DNA of 64,000 bases from Sulfurimonas sp. (lineage in GTDB: Bacteria > Campylobacterota > Campylobacteria > Campylobacterales > Sulfurimonadaceae): the NCBI GenBank assembly GCA_028687935.1, contig JAQTZE010000005.1, positions 159,307-223,306 on the forward strand, given 5' to 3'. Within the stretch, counting starts at the first letter, position 1; each line of letters opens with the position of its first letter. The position numbers were made by a program, and so were the translations under genes. This document shows positions 17,969 to 27,325 of this stretch, in pieces. A model generated the notes under the pieces. The model saw only the letters and a list, made by a program, of their open reading frames with translations. It ran no database searches and was not told the DNA's origin.

Positions 17969-18148
17969 TTAAAGAGAAGCAGTAAAGGCAACTTGTGTAT
18001 GCCTTTGAACTGAAGTTTTTTTGATTGTTTTTGCATACTGCTCTGCATTTTTATACTCAGGTAAAGATGATAGATGGATGCCGATTTCTTTCATTTTTTT
18101 TGCGAAATCCATTTCTGTTCTAACAAAAATATTATTATTTTTAGTCAT
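17969..18148 (-). CDS. 59-residue protein paired with the ClpP-class protease
   Basis: This short gene starts at the ATG at 18146-18148, with a GGGAG ribosome site, and ends 9 bp before the protease start. The product begins MTKNNNIFVRTEMDFAKK and is mostly charged and helical. I do not recognise it. The tight spacing and shared strand suggest a partner or regulator of the protease, or a small DNA-binding or antitoxin-like protein. Confidence 0.55.
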   Translation of the reverse strand: MTKNNNIFVRTEMDFAKKMKEIGIHLSSLPEYKNAEQYAKTIKKTSVQRHTQVAFTASL

Positions 18149-18274
18149 AACACACTCCCTTTACTATAATAATGACAAATTGTATGACATGTATTATATA
18201 TATAATATAAAAATAGCAAATTATATTCCATCATATAAGTTTCTAGTTACAAAACGAAATATAATTAATATAAT

Positions 18275-18284
18275 AGAATGATAA
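18275..18284 (+). promoter_or_regulatory. TnsB-like site upstream of tnsA
   Basis: AGAATGATAA, in the wider context ATAGAATGATAATACGAA, differs at only two of 18 positions from the right-end repeat ATAGATTGATAATATGAA (read inward). It sits just before the tnsA promoter box, so TnsB binding here could repress its own operon, as TnsB does at the Tn7 end that contains its promoter. This is an inference. Confidence 0.4.
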
Positions 18285-18304
18285 TACGAAGATTTATTTT
18301 AATA

Positions 18305-18313
18305 TGCTATACT
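18305..18313 (+). promoter_or_regulatory. Extended -10 box of the tns operon
   Basis: TGCTATACT fits an extended -10 promoter. Transcription would begin near 18320, next to the tnsA ATG at 18322, giving an almost leaderless message. No Shine-Dalgarno is seen before either possible start. Confidence 0.4.
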
Positions 18314-18321
18314 TATTCACC

Positions 18322-19005
18322 ATGAAAAATGCGCACAAAGAACCAATAACTTTTATTCAGCGTAAACTACAAAAGAACTATCGTTCTATCACAGGTCACT
18401 TCCCTAGTGTAAAAAATAATAAATCAATTCCTTTCGAATCAAAACTAGAATCTGCACTTTTTTTAAGCCTTGAGTTTGATGATGACGTTGAGTCATACCT
18501 TGAACAACCACAGATAATTATCACTGATGATGAAAAAGAAAAACCTTATCATGCAGATTGCTTTATCAAGATGTTTGACGATACTAATCGCCGCAACACT
18601 ATCGTTGAAGTAAAATACACCACTGATCTCAACAAAGAAGAAAACAAAGAGGATTACGAGAAAAAGTTTAAAGCCGCCACCATTGCGACGAACGCTATGG
18701 ATATGGATTTCTTGGTTTATACGGAACTTTCCCACTCTGAAAAATATATATTCAATCTAGACTTTTTGTATAGGTATAAAACACAGCCTAGAGAAAGAAA
18801 ATTCGACACTAAAATAAAAGACCTATTATCTAAAGCGCCTATATCTGCAATAGATATCGCCAAAAGCATCGGCACTAATCCAAATGATTACATAATAGTT
18901 GCGAATGCTATTTGGGGACTTGTTGCTCACGGTGAGCTATCTACTGATTTAGAAAAAGAGCTAAATATGAATTCAATTATAGAGATAAATAATGGCAGTA
19001 ATTAA
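18322..19005 (+). CDS. tnsA: TnsA-like transposon endonuclease
   Basis: The 227-residue protein (from the ATG at 18322; another ATG lies at 18304) has the PD-(D/E)xK-type nuclease core of TnsA: a glutamate in PFESKLESALFL, an aspartate in YHADCFI, and EVK in TIVEVKYTTDL. TnsA nicks the 5' ends of the transposon so that the element moves by cut-and-paste. A winged-helix C-terminal region (ISAIDIAKSIG) contacts TnsC in Tn7. It overlaps tnsB by 14 bp, so both are coupled. I place the start at 18322 because the upstream ATG lies in the likely promoter. Confidence 0.88.
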   Translation: MKNAHKEPITFIQRKLQKNYRSITGHFPSVKNNKSIPFESKLESALFLSLEFDDDVESYLEQPQIIITDDEKEKPYHADCFIKMFDDTNRRNTIVEVKYTTDLNKEENKEDYEKKFKAATIATNAMDMDFLVYTELSHSEKYIFNLDFLYRYKTQPRERKFDTKIKDLLSKAPISAIDIAKSIGTNPNDYIIVANAIWGLVAHGELSTDLEKELNMNSIIEINNGSN

Positions 19006-20869
19006 ACTAGATATCGGAACGCAAATTATATACAAGGATCAAAAGTATCAAATTAAAGGATACCCTTCATTAGACGAAGTGTTAATCAAGCTTACTGAAA
19101 AACCGTACAATGAAAAAGTCCTGAAGGTCAGTACATTGATAAAAGAACCGAAGAATGCGAAGGAACAATCAAACGAACTGGTCGATATAGACGATAAAGA
19201 GTTTGAAAAAGCTTTGGAAAAATATAAGATTATAGAACCTTTGTTGTCTTTAGAAAAGAGAACTGCCAAAGATGTAGAGGATATCGCTAAAAAACATCAA
19301 AAAGGTATCGCTACGATATACAGGTGGTTAACTACCTACGAGACTTTTAACACTATCAGCTCACTTAGTCCGGCATATAAAAATTCCGGAGCCAAAGGTA
19401 AAAGCCGTTTAGATAAGTCCGTAGAAGCAATTATAGAATCTGTCATAGATGAATTCTACCTAACCAAACAGCAATATCCTCTATCAATTATATATATGAA
19501 AATAGTTGAAAAATGTAATAACCTAGATTTGGAAGTTCCAAACATAAACACTATTAGAAATAGGATTAACACTCTTAATCCAAAAATAGTAGCCAAGAAT
19601 CGTAAGGGCTTAAGCGTTAGAGATACCAGAGGTATGCCCGGTAAATACCCTGATGTAAAAATGCCGCTCGATGTTATACAAATCGACCACACTAAAGTAG
19701 ATGTTATGTTAGTTGATGAAGAAACAAGAAAAAATATAGGAAGAGCAAATATTACCGTTGCTATAGACGTATATAGTCGTATGGTTTATGGATTTTATAT
19801 ATCCCTTGAAGCTCCTAGCTATTTTAGTGTAGGGCAAGCTCTTCTCAATGCCATACTTCCGAAAGATGATTTACTGAAAATGTACAATGTAACCGGCGAA
19901 TGGCCGGTATTTGGTCTACCTCGTGCAGTCAGTATGGATAATGCAAAAGAGTTCAGGAGCAAAAGTTTACAAATGTTTTGTAGCGAATATAGAATCAAAG
20001 ACATCTATCGTCCGGTTGCTCGTAGTCATTTTGGCGGCATAATAGAGCGCCTAGTGGGCATTTCTATGAAAAAAACACATCTAATACCAGGCACTACATT
20101 TTCAAGTGTGGAGAAAAAAGGAACTTATAATTCAGCCGAATATGCAGTTATGACCATTAGTGAACTTGAGCAATGGTATACGGATTTTATTATCAACATT
20201 TATCATAAAAGCGTCCACAGTACTATTCATATGACTCCTGAAGAAAAATTATATCAAGGGATGCTCGGCGTAGGAGACGGTACTATACCTTTTCTACCGA
20301 CGGTCCCATCCAATACGCTTAAACTGAGGATGGCTCTTTTGCCTGCATCTGAACGTACGGTTCAAAAGAACGGTATTACTATTGATTACATCACATACTT
20401 TTCTGAAACTCTTCGAAAATGGATAATCCCTGCCCAATATAAAAAGCTCAATCAAAACTTGATATCGAATACAGTACTATGTAGGCGCGATCCAAGAGAT
20501 ATCAGCAAGATATATGTCTATGATCCTGATATAGATAACTACATAGAAGTTCCTTACGCCGACATTAAAAGACCTGCGATGAACATCAAAGAACTTAGAC
20601 AATCTATCGCAGAAGCAAAAAAAGAAGTTACCGGCAGAGAGCTAGAACAGCATGATATTTTTCAAGCACATAATAGACTATTTGAATATACTGAGAAAGC
20701 TAAAAGAGAACAAAAAACCGTACGCAGACAGATAAGTTCCAAAAAACATATGCAAAAAACCATGGACTATGAATCTAAAGTCTTAAAAAGTGATGTGACT
20801 CTCAATAAAAAACATAAAGAGACATTTGAAGATGATGAGGACGGATATGAATACTATCCGGTAGGCTAA
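18992..20869 (+). CDS. tnsB: TnsB-like DDE transposase
   Basis: The 625-residue protein has the retroviral-integrase/RNase H catalytic triad: D232 in VIQIDHTKVD, D316 in VSMDNAKEF and E352 in GGIIERLVG. Upstream is a helix-turn-helix region (about 95-125, KKHQKGIATIYRWLT) that should bind the transposon ends. Downstream is a Mu-type C-terminal region with TPEEKLYQGM. TnsB joins the 3' ends to the target. The length is close to that of Tn7 TnsB (about 700). It follows tnsA with a 14-bp overlap and precedes tnsC by 1 bp. Confidence 0.95.
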   Translation: MAVIKLDIGTQIIYKDQKYQIKGYPSLDEVLIKLTEKPYNEKVLKVSTLIKEPKNAKEQSNELVDIDDKEFEKALEKYKIIEPLLSLEKRTAKDVEDIAKKHQKGIATIYRWLTTYETFNTISSLSPAYKNSGAKGKSRLDKSVEAIIESVIDEFYLTKQQYPLSIIYMKIVEKCNNLDLEVPNINTIRNRINTLNPKIVAKNRKGLSVRDTRGMPGKYPDVKMPLDVIQIDHTKVDVMLVDEETRKNIGRANITVAIDVYSRMVYGFYISLEAPSYFSVGQALLNAILPKDDLLKMYNVTGEWPVFGLPRAVSMDNAKEFRSKSLQMFCSEYRIKDIYRPVARSHFGGIIERLVGISMKKTHLIPGTTFSSVEKKGTYNSAEYAVMTISELEQWYTDFIINIYHKSVHSTIHMTPEEKLYQGMLGVGDGTIPFLPTVPSNTLKLRMALLPASERTVQKNGITIDYITYFSETLRKWIIPAQYKKLNQNLISNTVLCRRDPRDISKIYVYDPDIDNYIEVPYADIKRPAMNIKELRQSIAEAKKEVTGRELEQHDIFQAHNRLFEYTEKAKREQKTVRRQISSKKHMQKTMDYESKVLKSDVTLNKKHKETFEDDEDGYEYYPVG

Positions 20870-20870
20870 A

Positions 20871-21743
20871 ATGGAAGATAGAAGATTAACGACAGAAGCC
20901 AAAGAATACTTGGAAAAAAGTGCTCAAGAAAGAATAGCGTATTGCAATCAAGATAAATGGATAGGTTACGGTGCTGCAATGACCTTGCTGGAACTGCTAG
21001 AAGATAAGTTCAACGAACCTACTCAACTTCGTCATGAGGGTTTACTGATTTACAGTGAATACAACAACGGCAAAACTGCAATTTTAAAAAAGTTTTACGA
21101 TATGCACAAACTTCAGTTTGACCATATAAACGGCGAAGATGAGATGATACATGAAATTCCAATCATTTATCTTCAAGCTCCAACTTCACCTGATGAAGGA
21201 AGACTATATAGTCGAATATTATCCGAATTGTGTGTCCCTCATAAACGCAATGAAAAAGTAATAGAAAAGGCAAGGCTTGTAAAACACTACCTTGATAAAC
21301 TGAACACCAAAATGATTTTGTTGGATGAAATACATAGTGCGTTAACGGGCAATCTCAACAAACAAAGGGCTTTTGTAGATGTGTTGAAACAACTAAGTAA
21401 CCAACTCTCACTTAATATTATTTTGGCCGGAACTTTTGAAGCACACTCTGCACTCTCCATTAGAGGCGAGACAAACTCTAGATTCCCGTCTATAGAATTA
21501 CCTATGTGGAGTAACGGTAAAAAATTTAGATCTTTTGTAGCTACGTACGAGACATGTTTACCGCTTAAAGAAGCTTCCAAGCTTGCAGACAACGAAGAAA
21601 TAATAAATAAGCTTTTCTATGAATCAGAGGGTTTGATTGGCAAAACGGTGCGTTTGATAAAAAAAGCTGCAACCAAAGCAATAAAGTCCGGGAGGGAAAA
21701 AATCACATTAGAGGATATAGAGTACTTACCTACTCTAAAATGA
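20871..21743 (+). CDS. tnsC: TnsC/TniB-like AAA+ ATPase
   Basis: The 290-residue protein has a Walker A motif at 62-69 (SEYNNGKT, with the first glycine replaced by serine), Walker B MILLDE at 148-153 and a sensor region LAGTFEAHS. TnsC assembles on target DNA and links the target selector to TnsAB. The protein is much shorter than Tn7 TnsC (about 555) and closer in size to TniB. It lies 1 bp after tnsB and 1 bp before tniQ. Confidence 0.9.
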   Translation: MEDRRLTTEAKEYLEKSAQERIAYCNQDKWIGYGAAMTLLELLEDKFNEPTQLRHEGLLIYSEYNNGKTAILKKFYDMHKLQFDHINGEDEMIHEIPIIYLQAPTSPDEGRLYSRILSELCVPHKRNEKVIEKARLVKHYLDKLNTKMILLDEIHSALTGNLNKQRAFVDVLKQLSNQLSLNIILAGTFEAHSALSIRGETNSRFPSIELPMWSNGKKFRSFVATYETCLPLKEASKLADNEEIINKLFYESEGLIGKTVRLIKKAATKAIKSGREKITLEDIEYLPTLK

Positions 21744-21744
21744 T

Positions 21745-22920
21745 ATGTCTACCAAGCCTAGACAGACACGAAACACTGACTGGGTAGAAGATTATAACTT
21801 CCTGATTACACCAAAACCACAAAAAGACGAACTGCTCAGTTCATGGCTAACGCGCGTTGCATTTGCTCACGGTATGACATTAAATAACTTTTTTGGCTAT
21901 TTTGTACGACATGAAGGTCATGCTCTGACTCGAACAGATATAGATTTTCAATATAACCCATACCTTTTGGACGCTCTCTCCAAAAAAAGTAAAATTGATA
22001 TCAAAACTATTCAAAACCTTTCACTACGAAGTGAAGAAGGCTATCTTTTTGCTTGTAATGAGTGCTTATATCCTCCGGCACAAATCAGAAAGCTAGTAGA
22101 TAGAAGAACTCATTTTGGATTGATGTATTGTCCAAAGTGTTTAGAAGAGGACGAACACCCATATTTTAGACAAGAGTGGCGTTATCTCTTTTCTAATGCA
22201 TGTATCAAACATGGAATATATCTAAAAGATAGATGTGGAATATGTTTTGAGAGAATTAGGCTTAGAAAAATGCCTATAGATAATAAAATAATTTTTTGCC
22301 ACAAATGTAAAAGAGACTTAAGACTAACAAGACCTATAAAAGTTTTAGAAGAACACTCTGAAGGATTAGAAGCTATATCATGGTTTCAAAATGGACTAAA
22401 AAATGGTTACTTTGTCATTGACAATACAAAAGTTAGCTCTTTAGTGATATTTCAAGCATTCACACATCTTCGATATCTTATAAATGGACAAAAAAATCTT
22501 AAACTTGATAGTTTTTCAATGCTTAACAGCTATAAAGGATTATGCAAAAAACTACAGCATTATGATTCAAAAAAATGTGGACCAGTTTACAAAGACTTCT
22601 TCTTAACTGCGATTGTGTATCATTTATTTCAAAACTATCCGAATAATCTTCAAAAATTTGCAGATGAAAATAATCTTACTTATAGGGATTTTATACATGG
22701 TTTTATAGATATACCGTTTTGGTACAAAAGTACAATTGACGGTATTATTCCAATGCAAAATACAGTTGGTAGAGATATTAGCAAGAGTGAAGTGATTGGT
22801 GTCATAAATTATTTGAAACACTCAGGTATTAAAGTAACTCAAAAGAGTGTAGCGGAAATAGTTGGGTGTCATTTTAGTATTAATAAAACATTTATCAGGA
22901 TTTACAAACAAATAACGTAA
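21745..22920 (+). CDS. tniQ: TniQ/TnsD-like target selector
   Basis: The 391-residue protein has the TniQ N-terminal motif LLSSWLTRVAFAHGMTL near residue 30 and several zinc pairs: CNEC, CPKC, then CGIC and CHKC. The C-terminal part ends in a helix-turn-helix-like stretch (VTQKSVAEIVGCHFSINKT). TniQ/TnsD proteins recognise the attachment site; here the likely site is the 3' end of mnmG. The protein is shorter than Tn7 TnsD (508). It is the last gene of the four-gene tns operon. Confidence 0.88.
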   Translation: MSTKPRQTRNTDWVEDYNFLITPKPQKDELLSSWLTRVAFAHGMTLNNFFGYFVRHEGHALTRTDIDFQYNPYLLDALSKKSKIDIKTIQNLSLRSEEGYLFACNECLYPPAQIRKLVDRRTHFGLMYCPKCLEEDEHPYFRQEWRYLFSNACIKHGIYLKDRCGICFERIRLRKMPIDNKIIFCHKCKRDLRLTRPIKVLEEHSEGLEAISWFQNGLKNGYFVIDNTKVSSLVIFQAFTHLRYLINGQKNLKLDSFSMLNSYKGLCKKLQHYDSKKCGPVYKDFFLTAIVYHLFQNYPNNLQKFADENNLTYRDFIHGFIDIPFWYKSTIDGIIPMQNTVGRDISKSEVIGVINYLKHSGIKVTQKSVAEIVGCHFSINKTFIRIYKQIT

Positions 22921-22974
22921 TATTTACGTAAATAACGTATATATTACTATTTATCATCATAATTATCGTTATTT
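22910..22974. promoter_or_regulatory. Operator cluster upstream of the defence locus
   Basis: A perfect 14-bp palindrome TATTTACGTAAATA (22921-22934) is flanked by AAATAACGTAA (22910-22920) and AATAACGTAT (22931-22940), and the inverted form CGTTATTT lies at 22967-22974. Such repeats before a small DNA-binding gene are typical of autoregulated operators. Promoter boxes were not identified with certainty. Confidence 0.55.
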
Positions 22975-22985
22975 AAGTAAAATAA

Positions 22986-23234
22986 ATGTATTATCCCGTT
23001 ATGGATTTTAAAAGCTTTGAGACGCTATTGAGCGATGTTGGATTAAATATTCAAGTTTTTTCAGAAAAAACAAATACTCCTGTACGCACTGTACAAAATT
23101 GGTTTACACAAAGAAAAGCTAAAGTTACAAATGAACCGAAATGGGTTATCCCATATATTGAACTATATAAAGAAAATAAAAAACAAAAACACATCATTGA
23201 ATACTTAGAGGAAAAGCAAAATGAAAAAAATTAA
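22986..23234 (+). CDS. Small helix-turn-helix protein, likely regulator of the defence locus
   Basis: The 82-residue protein contains a helix-turn-helix pattern, FSEKTNTPVRTVQNWFTQ, near residues 26-43. This suggests a DNA-binding regulator. Starts at 22986 or 23001 (in frame) are both possible; neither has a strong ribosome site. The gene overlaps the DUF4007 gene by 14 bp, so it is coexpressed with it. The repeats just upstream are its likely binding sites. Confidence 0.6.
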   Translation: MYYPVMDFKSFETLLSDVGLNIQVFSEKTNTPVRTVQNWFTQRKAKVTNEPKWVIPYIELYKENKKQKHIIEYLEEKQNEKN

Positions 23235-24096
23235 AACATCTTTCTCTGGTCATGATAAGTTTGATTGCAAAATTGATTGGATTGTTAAAGGATTAGAGGC
23301 TTTTAATAATGACAAGAAAATATTATTATTATCAAACATAGAAAAAGGAATTGAGACTTTGGGTTTAGGAATTAATATGATTAAGTCATTAAATCATTGG
23401 CTCAAGGTATTTGGTCTTATAAATGATAATGGCTTGACAGAGCTTGGACAAATGATTTTAGAGAAAGATCCATATTTAGAGAATACAGACATACTTTGGA
23501 TTCTACATTGGAATCTTGTTAAAAACAAAGAAAACACAACTCTATACTATATGTTTTTCAACCAAATATATCTTTATAGATTCACAAAAGAAGATATATT
23601 TAACAATGTGAGTTTATGGTTAGAACAAAATGAAATAAAATTGTCTCCAAGCACATTAAAAGCGGACATAGATGTATTTTTAAGAATGTACAACAACACT
23701 TCAAATAAAGATATCAGTATGAACTTATTATCGGACTTAAATATTTTAACTCAATTTAATGATAAATATATTCTAAACATTAATTCAACAGTTAAAATTT
23801 CTAATGATGTATTTATATATATACTCAACGACTACATACATACATTCAAAAAAGCCAATATAGAGTCTATATCAATTGATGATATTCAAAGAGGTGAAGT
23901 TAGTATTCAAAAAAGTTTATGTATGAGCGAGAATACTCTGTTTTCCAAGATAAATAATATTTCAAATATAACTAATGGAAGCATGTCTTACTCTGAAGCA
24001 TCCGGAATAAGACAAATTTATATTAACAATACATTAAATAATCATGAATTATTAAGCAATATTTTAAACAAGGAGGTTGATAATGTTTTGCTATAA
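23221..24096 (+). CDS. sspB: DUF4007 protein, SspB-like phosphorothioation component
   Basis: The 291-residue protein has the DUF4007 pattern: SFSGHDKFDCKIDWIVKGL near 7-25, LGLGINMIKSLNHWLKVFGL near 47-66 and DPYLENTDILWILHWNLV near 80-97. In Ssp systems SspB carries DUF4007 and nicks DNA as part of single-strand phosphorothioate modification. Neighbours here fit: an SspC-like ATPase (14-bp overlap) and an SspD-like enzyme follow. A separate SspA cysteine desulphurase is absent. The gene symbol is by family similarity. Confidence 0.8.
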   Translation: MKKIKTSFSGHDKFDCKIDWIVKGLEAFNNDKKILLLSNIEKGIETLGLGINMIKSLNHWLKVFGLINDNGLTELGQMILEKDPYLENTDILWILHWNLVKNKENTTLYYMFFNQIYLYRFTKEDIFNNVSLWLEQNEIKLSPSTLKADIDVFLRMYNNTSNKDISMNLLSDLNILTQFNDKYILNINSTVKISNDVFIYILNDYIHTFKKANIESISIDDIQRGEVSIQKSLCMSENTLFSKINNISNITNGSMSYSEASGIRQIYINNTLNNHELLSNILNKEVDNVLL

Positions 24097-27000
24097 GGAT
24101 TATATTTCATTAAATAGTAAATTCAGTAAATCTACCAATATTGTATATGATGCTGAAAACTGCAAAGATTACATCATAACAACATCTTCAAAGAATGTTC
24201 TAAAAATACTTTTTAAACAAGACTATCATAATTCTATTTCACTCATTGGCCCATTTGGGTGTGGTAAATCGTCACTATTGCTATATATCAATACATTACT
24301 TTCAAACAATGAATACAGTAAAAGCTGTTACGAACAATTAAACATTTCTGAGCCAAACATATATAATCAGCTTACTGCATTCACTAATAATAAGAAGTTT
24401 TTGAAAATCAAAATTGTTGGAGAACATACATCATTTAAATTACAACTAAAGAACTCGCTTCTGAAGATTAAAGAGCTTAAAACAACCAATGAATATCTCA
24501 ATGAAAATGCAGAATATCAATTGAGCAAAACACTTGAATACATATCTAATGATATTATAAAAAGCAACTATACAGATGTTTTATTTTCAATAGATGAGTT
24601 TGGTAAATTTATTGAATATAGCTTTGAAAACACTAATTCAAATGATATCTTTGATTTGCAAACATTATCAGAATATATTAACAAGTCTAACAACTACAAG
24701 TTAATAGTATCTTTACATAAAGCTTTTAATGAATATACTCAAGGCAGTAATTCTCAAATATCCTATTCTGATTGGGATAAAATTCAAGGAAGATTTGAGA
24801 ATATTGTTTTTAAAGATGATTATTATGAAATGCTCAATATATTCAAAGAAACTATTTCATTAGACAATTCAACCCATATTCAAAAGTGCAGAAACACTAT
24901 TTCGGATATATGCACGGACAGCAGCTTTCAAGAAGATATCAATTCTTCTGAATTTAGAAGTCTTTTTGAAAAAATAATACCAATACATCCATATACTGCA
25001 TTAGCTATAGCAGAAATATTTACAAAATACTTTCAAAACCAACGCTCTATCTATTCATTTATATTTTCTTCTGAGCCAAGTGCTTTTCAGGAATTTATTT
25101 TTAAAAAACATGATAAGTATGAACTATATTCTTTAACAGAGCTATATGATTATATTGCATATTTATTGAAAGTTTATTCTATCTTGTTACCAGACAGAGA
25201 GATATGGTACTTTTCCGAATACAGATTAAAAGATATAAGAGTTAAGAATCAAATTCAAATTGATATAATTAAAACTGTAGCCCTGATACATGCATTCAAG
25301 CTAATTAATACCATTTCACCAAACAAAGAGCACATAGTATTATCTTTAATGGATAGATATTCAAAAAAAGAAATTTTAGATAACATCCTTTTATTAGAAG
25401 AAAATAATATATTAATATTTCAAGAACAAAGTAAATCATTTTCCTTACTTGAAGATTCAAATATAGACATTAATAAAGAAATGAAAAAAATATTAGCACA
25501 TGATGTTAATATTGATTATGAAATGAAACTCAATAGCTTTATAAGTGACAAATTTCTTGTTGCTAAAAGATATTTTGCAAAATTTGGAAGCAAAAGAGTT
25601 TTTGAGAAAAAGTATGTGTCCAAGAATACAAAAGTATTCACAGAAGCATATAAAATCTTTTTGGTGAATGAAATAGATATTACTAAGTATGCGAATAATA
25701 ATAGTAAGTCTATATTTATACCTCTCCGCAAAACTACAAAACTTTATGAATTGGTTGACAAGATTGAAGCACTTCATGTTATTAAAGATAACAACAAAGA
25801 AAAGATGAGTATAGACACAAAAGATATCATTGATAATATGATATCTGATCATACACTTGCATTAGAGAATCTTCTACAAGAAAATTATCAAAACGCTCTT
25901 ATTTACTATCAGAACAAAAGCTTCAAATACTCTTCGCAAAACATACAAATTTTATTAAGTAATATAGCAGAAAACAATTATCCCGATACACCAATGCTAA
26001 ATAACTATACGCTAAATCATACTTTAGCAAATAGTGGGACAAATACATCAAATGTCAAAAAGCTATTTGAAAATCTTTTAAACAATTCAGATAAAGAAGA
26101 ACTTGGAATTGACAAATATCCTGCGGAAAAGGCATTATATCTTTCTGTTATTAAGCCTGCTGGTATACACAAAATTATAAATGAGCAATATATACTATGT
26201 AAACCAAGTGACTTAAATTTTCAACCTGTATGGAAATACATCAGTAAATATCTATCAAAAAGAAACAAAGTCACTGATTTAATCGTGGAACTTGAACAAG
26301 AACCTTTTGGTTTAGCTAGAACAAATGCTCTTTTTATGGTGTCTTTATTTATTATAATAAACAAAGACGCTATCAACCTGTTTAGAGATAAGACATATAA
26401 GTATGAGCTATCTTTAGATCTATTAATGAACATATGGAAAGCAACTGACAAGTATGAAATAAAGCTTATTAATCTAACATCATCGCAAAAATATTTATTC
26501 AAAGCTTATTTGCAGATAACAACAGATATCACAGATTATACATATACAAAAGATAGTGTTGTGTCAATAATTAAAACACTCTATAGTAAATTTGACATGC
26601 TGCCTAAATATGCAAAAAATACACAAAAAATATCTTCTGAAGCCATTAAACTCAGAAGATCGTTAAGCTCTATGAAGGAACCAACTGAAGCTTTTTTTGA
26701 AATGTTTCCTACTGCTCTTGGCTACGATAATATTGATTCGATTAATATAGATGAATTTGTAACAAAATTCAAAATAGCATTTAATGAAATTGCTCTATCA
26801 TACAAAAATGAAATAATCTCAATTGAAAAACAAATTGTCAAAGTATTTCATTTGAGTAATAGTTCATTTCCTTACAACAATGGGTTAACAAAACTAGCAG
26901 ACAAATTATCTAAAGTCGAATCCTTTGACAGTGACACAAAAGCATTTATACGATGTTTTACATATTCAAATTCTTTAATTGAATTAATAGATAACCTATG

Positions 27001-27325
27001 TGTTATTGTAATTCGTAAAAAACTTAGTGAATGTTTTGATAGTGATGTTATAGTTTTTAAAGATGAACTTTTTATATACGCAGAAAAAATGTTATCTAAA
27101 CTTGAGCTTATAGACATTGCAAATGAAGAACAAGATGTAAGAAAGATTTCTCTTTCTTCTTTAGAATCTAGTTTAAACAAAGTTATTTCTATAAATAAAT
27201 CTAAAATGGATACAATAAACAAAGACGTTTTAAAAATAAAAGATATTATTCCAGATTCATACACAAATGATGAAAAGCTATATCTTATATCTCAACTATT
27301 AAATGAAGAATTAAAAAATGAATAA
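24083..27325 (+). CDS. sspC: Large P-loop ATPase, SspC-like
   Basis: The 1080-residue protein starts at the ATG at 24083, with the strong ribosome site AAGGAGG 6 bp before it; the start at 24077 is inside the ribosome site. A Walker A motif, GPFGCGKSS, is near residue 56 and a Walker B-like LFSIDEFGKFIEY is near 165. The rest is helical with no recognised domain. SspC is the ATPase of the Ssp modification complex. It overlaps sspB by 14 bp and sspD by 8 bp. Similarity to other BrxC-type ATPases is possible. Confidence 0.75.
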   Translation: MFCYKDYISLNSKFSKSTNIVYDAENCKDYIITTSSKNVLKILFKQDYHNSISLIGPFGCGKSSLLLYINTLLSNNEYSKSCYEQLNISEPNIYNQLTAFTNNKKFLKIKIVGEHTSFKLQLKNSLLKIKELKTTNEYLNENAEYQLSKTLEYISNDIIKSNYTDVLFSIDEFGKFIEYSFENTNSNDIFDLQTLSEYINKSNNYKLIVSLHKAFNEYTQGSNSQISYSDWDKIQGRFENIVFKDDYYEMLNIFKETISLDNSTHIQKCRNTISDICTDSSFQEDINSSEFRSLFEKIIPIHPYTALAIAEIFTKYFQNQRSIYSFIFSSEPSAFQEFIFKKHDKYELYSLTELYDYIAYLLKVYSILLPDREIWYFSEYRLKDIRVKNQIQIDIIKTVALIHAFKLINTISPNKEHIVLSLMDRYSKKEILDNILLLEENNILIFQEQSKSFSLLEDSNIDINKEMKKILAHDVNIDYEMKLNSFISDKFLVAKRYFAKFGSKRVFEKKYVSKNTKVFTEAYKIFLVNEIDITKYANNNSKSIFIPLRKTTKLYELVDKIEALHVIKDNNKEKMSIDTKDIIDNMISDHTLALENLLQENYQNALIYYQNKSFKYSSQNIQILLSNIAENNYPDTPMLNNYTLNHTLANSGTNTSNVKKLFENLLNNSDKEELGIDKYPAEKALYLSVIKPAGIHKIINEQYILCKPSDLNFQPVWKYISKYLSKRNKVTDLIVELEQEPFGLARTNALFMVSLFIIINKDAINLFRDKTYKYELSLDLLMNIWKATDKYEIKLINLTSSQKYLFKAYLQITTDITDYTYTKDSVVSIIKTLYSKFDMLPKYAKNTQKISSEAIKLRRSLSSMKEPTEAFFEMFPTALGYDNIDSINIDEFVTKFKIAFNEIALSYKNEIISIEKQIVKVFHLSNSSFPYNNGLTKLADKLSKVESFDSDTKAFIRCFTYSNSLIELIDNLCVIVIRKKLSECFDSDVIVFKDELFIYAEKMLSKLELIDIANEEQDVRKISLSSLESSLNKVISINKSKMDTINKDVLKIKDIIPDSYTNDEKLYLISQLLNEELKNE

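Noticed and set aside
18149..18303. Left transposon end directly upstream of tnsA
   Set aside because: A TnsB-like site is there, but the 5-bp duplication, the TGT terminus and the rebuilt mnmG junction place the end at 16917.
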